The notes under the pieces are model-generated. The model did no database searches, had not been told where the DNA came from, and was given only the letters and a program-made list of their open reading frames with translations. Made by a program: the position numbers and the translations under genes. This document shows positions 31,720-34,267 of a stretch of 34,267 nucleotides of DNA, piece by piece. Origin of the DNA: an uncultured Chromatiaceae bacterium (lineage in GTDB: Bacteria; Pseudomonadota; Gammaproteobacteria; Enterobacterales; Alteromonadaceae); NCBI GenBank assembly GCA_937978655.1, contig CALJUX010000079.1, positions 1-34,267 of the forward strand. The letters run 5' to 3'. Each line of letters opens with the position of its first letter. Position 1 is the stretch's first letter.

Positions 31720-32976
31720 GTGACTGACCTGACGAGCCCGGATGAGATCCTCCGCTTTGCTGATTTTGATCTGGACCCTGCGCTGGCCCGCGCTTTGGCT
31801 GAAGCTGGTTTTGAAAAACCGACCACCATTCAGCAACAAGCGATCCCGGTGGCCCTGGAAGGCCGCGACATTCTGGCCAGCGCGCCAACCGGTACCGGCA
31901 AAACCCTGGCGTTTTTACTGCCGGCGTTACAGTATCTGATTGATTTCCCACGACGTGAGCCAGGCTTTGCCCGGGTACTGATCATGACGCCGACGCGCGA
32001 ACTGGCGTTTCAGATTTTTGAACAGCTGCAGCTGCTGACCAAACACAGTGACCTGAACTGCGGTGTGATCACCGGTGGTATCAACTACGGCAGCCACAAA
32101 GAAACCTTAGAAAAAAATAACGACATCCTGGTCGCCACGCCGGGCCGGCTGATTGAATACATGAACGAAGAAAGCTTCCAGTGCGACGAAGTGGAAGTGC
32201 TCATTCTCGATGAAGCCGACCGCATGCTGGATATGGGTTTTGTCGCCGAGATGGACCGCATTATCAGCGACGCCAGACGCCGGCGCCAGACCATGTTGTT
32301 CTCCGCTACGCTCGAAGGCGTTGCGATTGAACGTTTTGCCAAACGCGCGTTAAAAGAACCGGTGACTGTCGAAGCAGACTCACCGCGCCGGGAAAAAGCC
32401 AAGATCCAACAGTGGATCCATCTGGCGGACGATGCCGATCACAAGCTGGCGTTATTAACCCATTTGCTGCAACAGCCGGAGATGACCAAAGTCATCGTCT
32501 TTATCAAAACCCGTGAGCGGCTGGCGAGTTTAGCCGGTCAGCTCGAATCAGCGGGCTTAAAAACCTGCTGGTTACAGGGTGAAATGCCTCAGGACAAACG
32601 CCTGCTGGCGGTGTCGCGTTTCAGTAAAGGTCTGGTGCGGATTTTACTGGCAACCGACGTCGCAGCGCGGGGCTTGGATATCGATGACATCAGCCATGTG
32701 ATTAACTTTGATATGCCACGCACGGCCGACGTTTATGTGCACCGCATCGGCCGTACTGGCCGCGCCGGTAAAAAAGGCATCGCCATTTCATTAGTTGAAG
32801 CGCATGACATCGATATGGTCGGCAAAGTCGAACGCTACACCGAAACGCCGTTAAAACGTCGGGTGATCGACAGCCTGCGGCCAAAACATAAAGAAGCGCG
32901 GCCTTCGACCAAAACCAAAAAGCCAAAAACAGTCGCGAAGAAAAAGGCGCTGAAAAAAGCCGCCAAAGCGAAATAA
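31720..32976 (+). CDS. srmB: ATP-dependent RNA helicase SrmB
   Basis: 418 residues if translation starts at GTG 31720, which is 9 bases past AGAAGG; a TTG at 31714 is too close to that site. SrmB is a DEAD-box helicase for 50S ribosome assembly, especially in the cold. The Q motif is around FEKPTTIQQQAIP (31-43); Walker A APTGTGKT (55-62); PTREL (91-95); DEAD (164-167); SAT (195-197); and HRIGRTGR (341-348). The C-terminal tail is short and Lys-rich (about 390-418), shorter than in E. coli (444 aa), and probably binds rRNA. It ends before a strong terminator. Confidence 0.93.
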   Translation: MTDLTSPDEILRFADFDLDPALARALAEAGFEKPTTIQQQAIPVALEGRDILASAPTGTGKTLAFLLPALQYLIDFPRREPGFARVLIMTPTRELAFQIFEQLQLLTKHSDLNCGVITGGINYGSHKETLEKNNDILVATPGRLIEYMNEESFQCDEVEVLILDEADRMLDMGFVAEMDRIISDARRRRQTMLFSATLEGVAIERFAKRALKEPVTVEADSPRREKAKIQQWIHLADDADHKLALLTHLLQQPEMTKVIVFIKTRERLASLAGQLESAGLKTCWLQGEMPQDKRLLAVSRFSKGLVRILLATDVAARGLDIDDISHVINFDMPRTADVYVHRIGRTGRAGKKGIAISLVEAHDIDMVGKVERYTETPLKRRVIDSLRPKHKEARPSTKTKKPKTVAKKKALKKAAKAK

Positions 32977-32996
32977 TGCTGGCTTAGCCAGTTAGA

Positions 32997-33025
32997 GGGC
33001 GACCTGTTCAGGTCGCCCTTTTTTT
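32997..33025 (+). terminator. Rho-independent terminator after srmB
   Basis: GGGCGACCTG and CAGGTCGCCC pair perfectly around TT, followed by seven Ts at 33019-33025. It is 20 bases past the srmB stop and 34 bases before the end of the converging gene. Confidence 0.95.
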
Positions 33026-33059
33026 CGTCTGCAGTGTGCAGTCTCGGCTCAGACTGCGG

Positions 33060-34217
33060 TCAGTTTTTCAGGCAAACCGACGCACTGCCCTGCACTGGCA
33101 CGCCGCTATGCAACAAACCACTGAGTTGCACCTGCACCTGACCGGGCAGCCAGTTGCTGCTTTCGTTGGCAAAATGGCAGAGCAAATCAGGCACAGTATC
33201 AGCATTTAAATCACTGCTTTGACAGGCCGGCGCTTTGCCTTTGACCCTGAGCTGTAAATCACCGAGTTTCAGACTGCTGTCGATTCGTAAATCAGCCACC
33301 CGCACTGTACTGCTGCCATAAATTGCCGTGGTCAGCATGCCATTTAACTTCGGATTGATACAACCCGTGCTGTCGGGCCGGATGGCAAACTGTAGCGGCA
33401 GTACTTCCGGTACAAAGTTACAGTCAGTGCACACGGGGGTAATAGCGGCCGCCAACGCCTGCACCAGCGCCGGCGGCGCATCCGGGGCAAAATTCACCCG
33501 CAGCGTATGGCTGGCATCGAGCTTACCGTTTTGCAACGGCGCCGGATGACTGGCGCTGGGCCACTGCCATTTACCGCGAGAAGGCGTCTGCATTGAAGTT
33601 GCAACAATAAATGCTTGATCAGGGGTCAATTGCGGCGGCTCCTGACTCAGCACTGTGCCATCTGCAGCCGCCGGTTCACCATTGAGCGCACAGCGCACCA
33701 CTTTGAGCTGACGAGCCTGTGCGCCTTGTTGCAGCGGGTTATCACTATCACTTTGATATACGGCTGTCGCCATAATACTGCCGGCCGGCCACGAACTGCC
33801 GTCGGGCAACAAATGACTGGCTTCGCTGCCACACTGCAGACTGTTAAAATTCGCCACTGCCCCCACCGCCAGCGGCGACACCACGCTGCTGTTGATCAGC
33901 GTCAGCACGGCGCCAATCGAAGCGCCACCCGCTTTGATCCCGGTTTGAATGGCCGGGTTTGGATCTGTCCAGTTGCTGATGATGTCATAGGTCAGGTCGA
34001 CGACCAGCGGTAATACAGTGGTGCCAGCGCCGCTGTACTGATATTGCTGGAAGGCCAGCAAATTGGCGTTATTGCGGCTGATGTCCACCGGCAACGAACG
34101 GCCTTTGAGTACCGGCAGCGCGACCGGACCACTAAAACTCATCTCGCCATAAGTTTCCCCCAGCGCGTTGCTACCGAGCACAGGCGCAAAACTCTGGCGG
34201 AAATTACCACTGCCAAG
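33060..34217 (-). CDS. Large unrecognised protein, probably secreted; 5' end missing
   Basis: The frame is open from the contig edge (LGSGNFRQSFAP and onward) to a stop at 33060, leaving 385 codons with the N-terminus lost. A GTG at 34181 is in frame but lies within the continuing sequence, so I do not take it as the start. The protein is rich in Ser, Gln, Pro and Ala, has several Cys (for example CTDCNFVP, CQSSD and the near-C-terminal VCLKN) and appears beta-rich. DLNADTVPDLLCHF, near 50 residues from the end, has the spacing of a calcium-binding loop (DxNxD). I do not recognise a family. It might be a surface or exported protein, but the signal peptide is not in view. Confidence 0.55.
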   Translation of the reverse strand, partial: LGSGNFRQSFAPVLGSNALGETYGEMSFSGPVALPVLKGRSLPVDISRNNANLLAFQQYQYSGAGTTVLPLVVDLTYDIISNWTDPNPAIQTGIKAGGASIGAVLTLINSSVVSPLAVGAVANFNSLQCGSEASHLLPDGSSWPAGSIMATAVYQSDSDNPLQQGAQARQLKVVRCALNGEPAAADGTVLSQEPPQLTPDQAFIVATSMQTPSRGKWQWPSASHPAPLQNGKLDASHTLRVNFAPDAPPALVQALAAAITPVCTDCNFVPEVLPLQFAIRPDSTGCINPKLNGMLTTAIYGSSTVRVADLRIDSSLKLGDLQLRVKGKAPACQSSDLNADTVPDLLCHFANESSNWLPGQVQVQLSGLLHSGVPVQGSASVCLKN

Positions 34218-34219
34218 CC

Positions 34220-34267
34220 AGATCGGAAGAGCGTCGTGTAGGGAAAGAGTGTAGATCTCGGTGGTCG
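34220..34267 (+). other. Illumina universal adapter, reverse complement (artefact)
   Basis: From 34220 the sequence AGATCGGAAGAGCGTCGTGT continues to GGTGGTCG, the reverse complement of the universal P5-side adapter, without a recognisable second index. It is library sequence. Genomic sequence ends at 34219 inside the last gene. Confidence 0.97.

Noticed and set aside
49..34219. tRNA, rRNA, CRISPR array, insertion sequence or prophage
   Set aside because: I looked for direct-repeat arrays, transposase or integrase genes other than XerD, and tRNA-like ends, and found none.

Overview
The window is a contig from a gammaproteobacterium. Its gene content and order fit the Alteromonadales/Chromatiaceae group around Rheinheimera and Alishewanella; that placement is my inference from protein character, synteny and base composition, not from a database search. 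Almost every gene is chromosomal core. I see no insertion sequence, phage, CRISPR array, tRNA or rRNA. The first 48 and last 48 bases are Illumina library adapter sequence, so the genomic part is about 49-34219, and both terminal genes are cut by the adapters.

Layout. (1) 49-3197: the 5' end of rlmD diverges from barA, a hybrid sensor kinase. (2) 3218-7522, minus strand: lepB-rnc-era-recO-pdxJ-acpS, tightly packed with several overlapping stop/start codons; it links protein export, RNA processing, ribosome assembly, recombination, vitamin B6 and acyl-carrier-protein activation. (3) 7687-12447, minus strand: rpoE-rseA-rseB-rseC-lepA, the envelope-stress sigma factor with its anti-sigma control genes, preceded by a recognisable sigma-E promoter. 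(4) nadB diverges from rpoE and ends at a strong terminator. (5) 14387-18789: a small PQ-loop membrane protein, the ygfX-sdhE pair, ygfZ-slyD, a DUF2804 gene and a CreA-family lipoprotein. (6) 18860-21880: an iron-uptake pair, a Fiu-like TonB receptor followed by a PiuC/YbiX hydroxylase, behind a promoter with Fur-like palindromes. (7) 22105-28269, minus strand: xerD-dsbC-recJ-prfB-lysS, including the programmed frameshift in prfB; fldB diverges from xerD. (8) 28930-29670: a long leader carrying a c-di-GMP-I (GEMM) riboswitch upstream of a small secreted DUF3718 protein. (9) 29691-32976: trmN6-ycaQ diverges from srmB. (10) 33060-34217: the 3' part of a large unrecognised, probably secreted, protein.

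The neighbourhood joins blocks that lie apart in E. coli: rpoE/lepA/nadB/trmN6/srmB, ygfZ/sdhE/fldB/xerD/prfB/lysS, and barA/rlmD. The most interesting regulatory region is the riboswitch leader at 29053-29298. Its aptamer 5' strand has an exact 10-base complement downstream, and a hairpin loop in the leader is complementary to the Shine-Dalgarno sequence.
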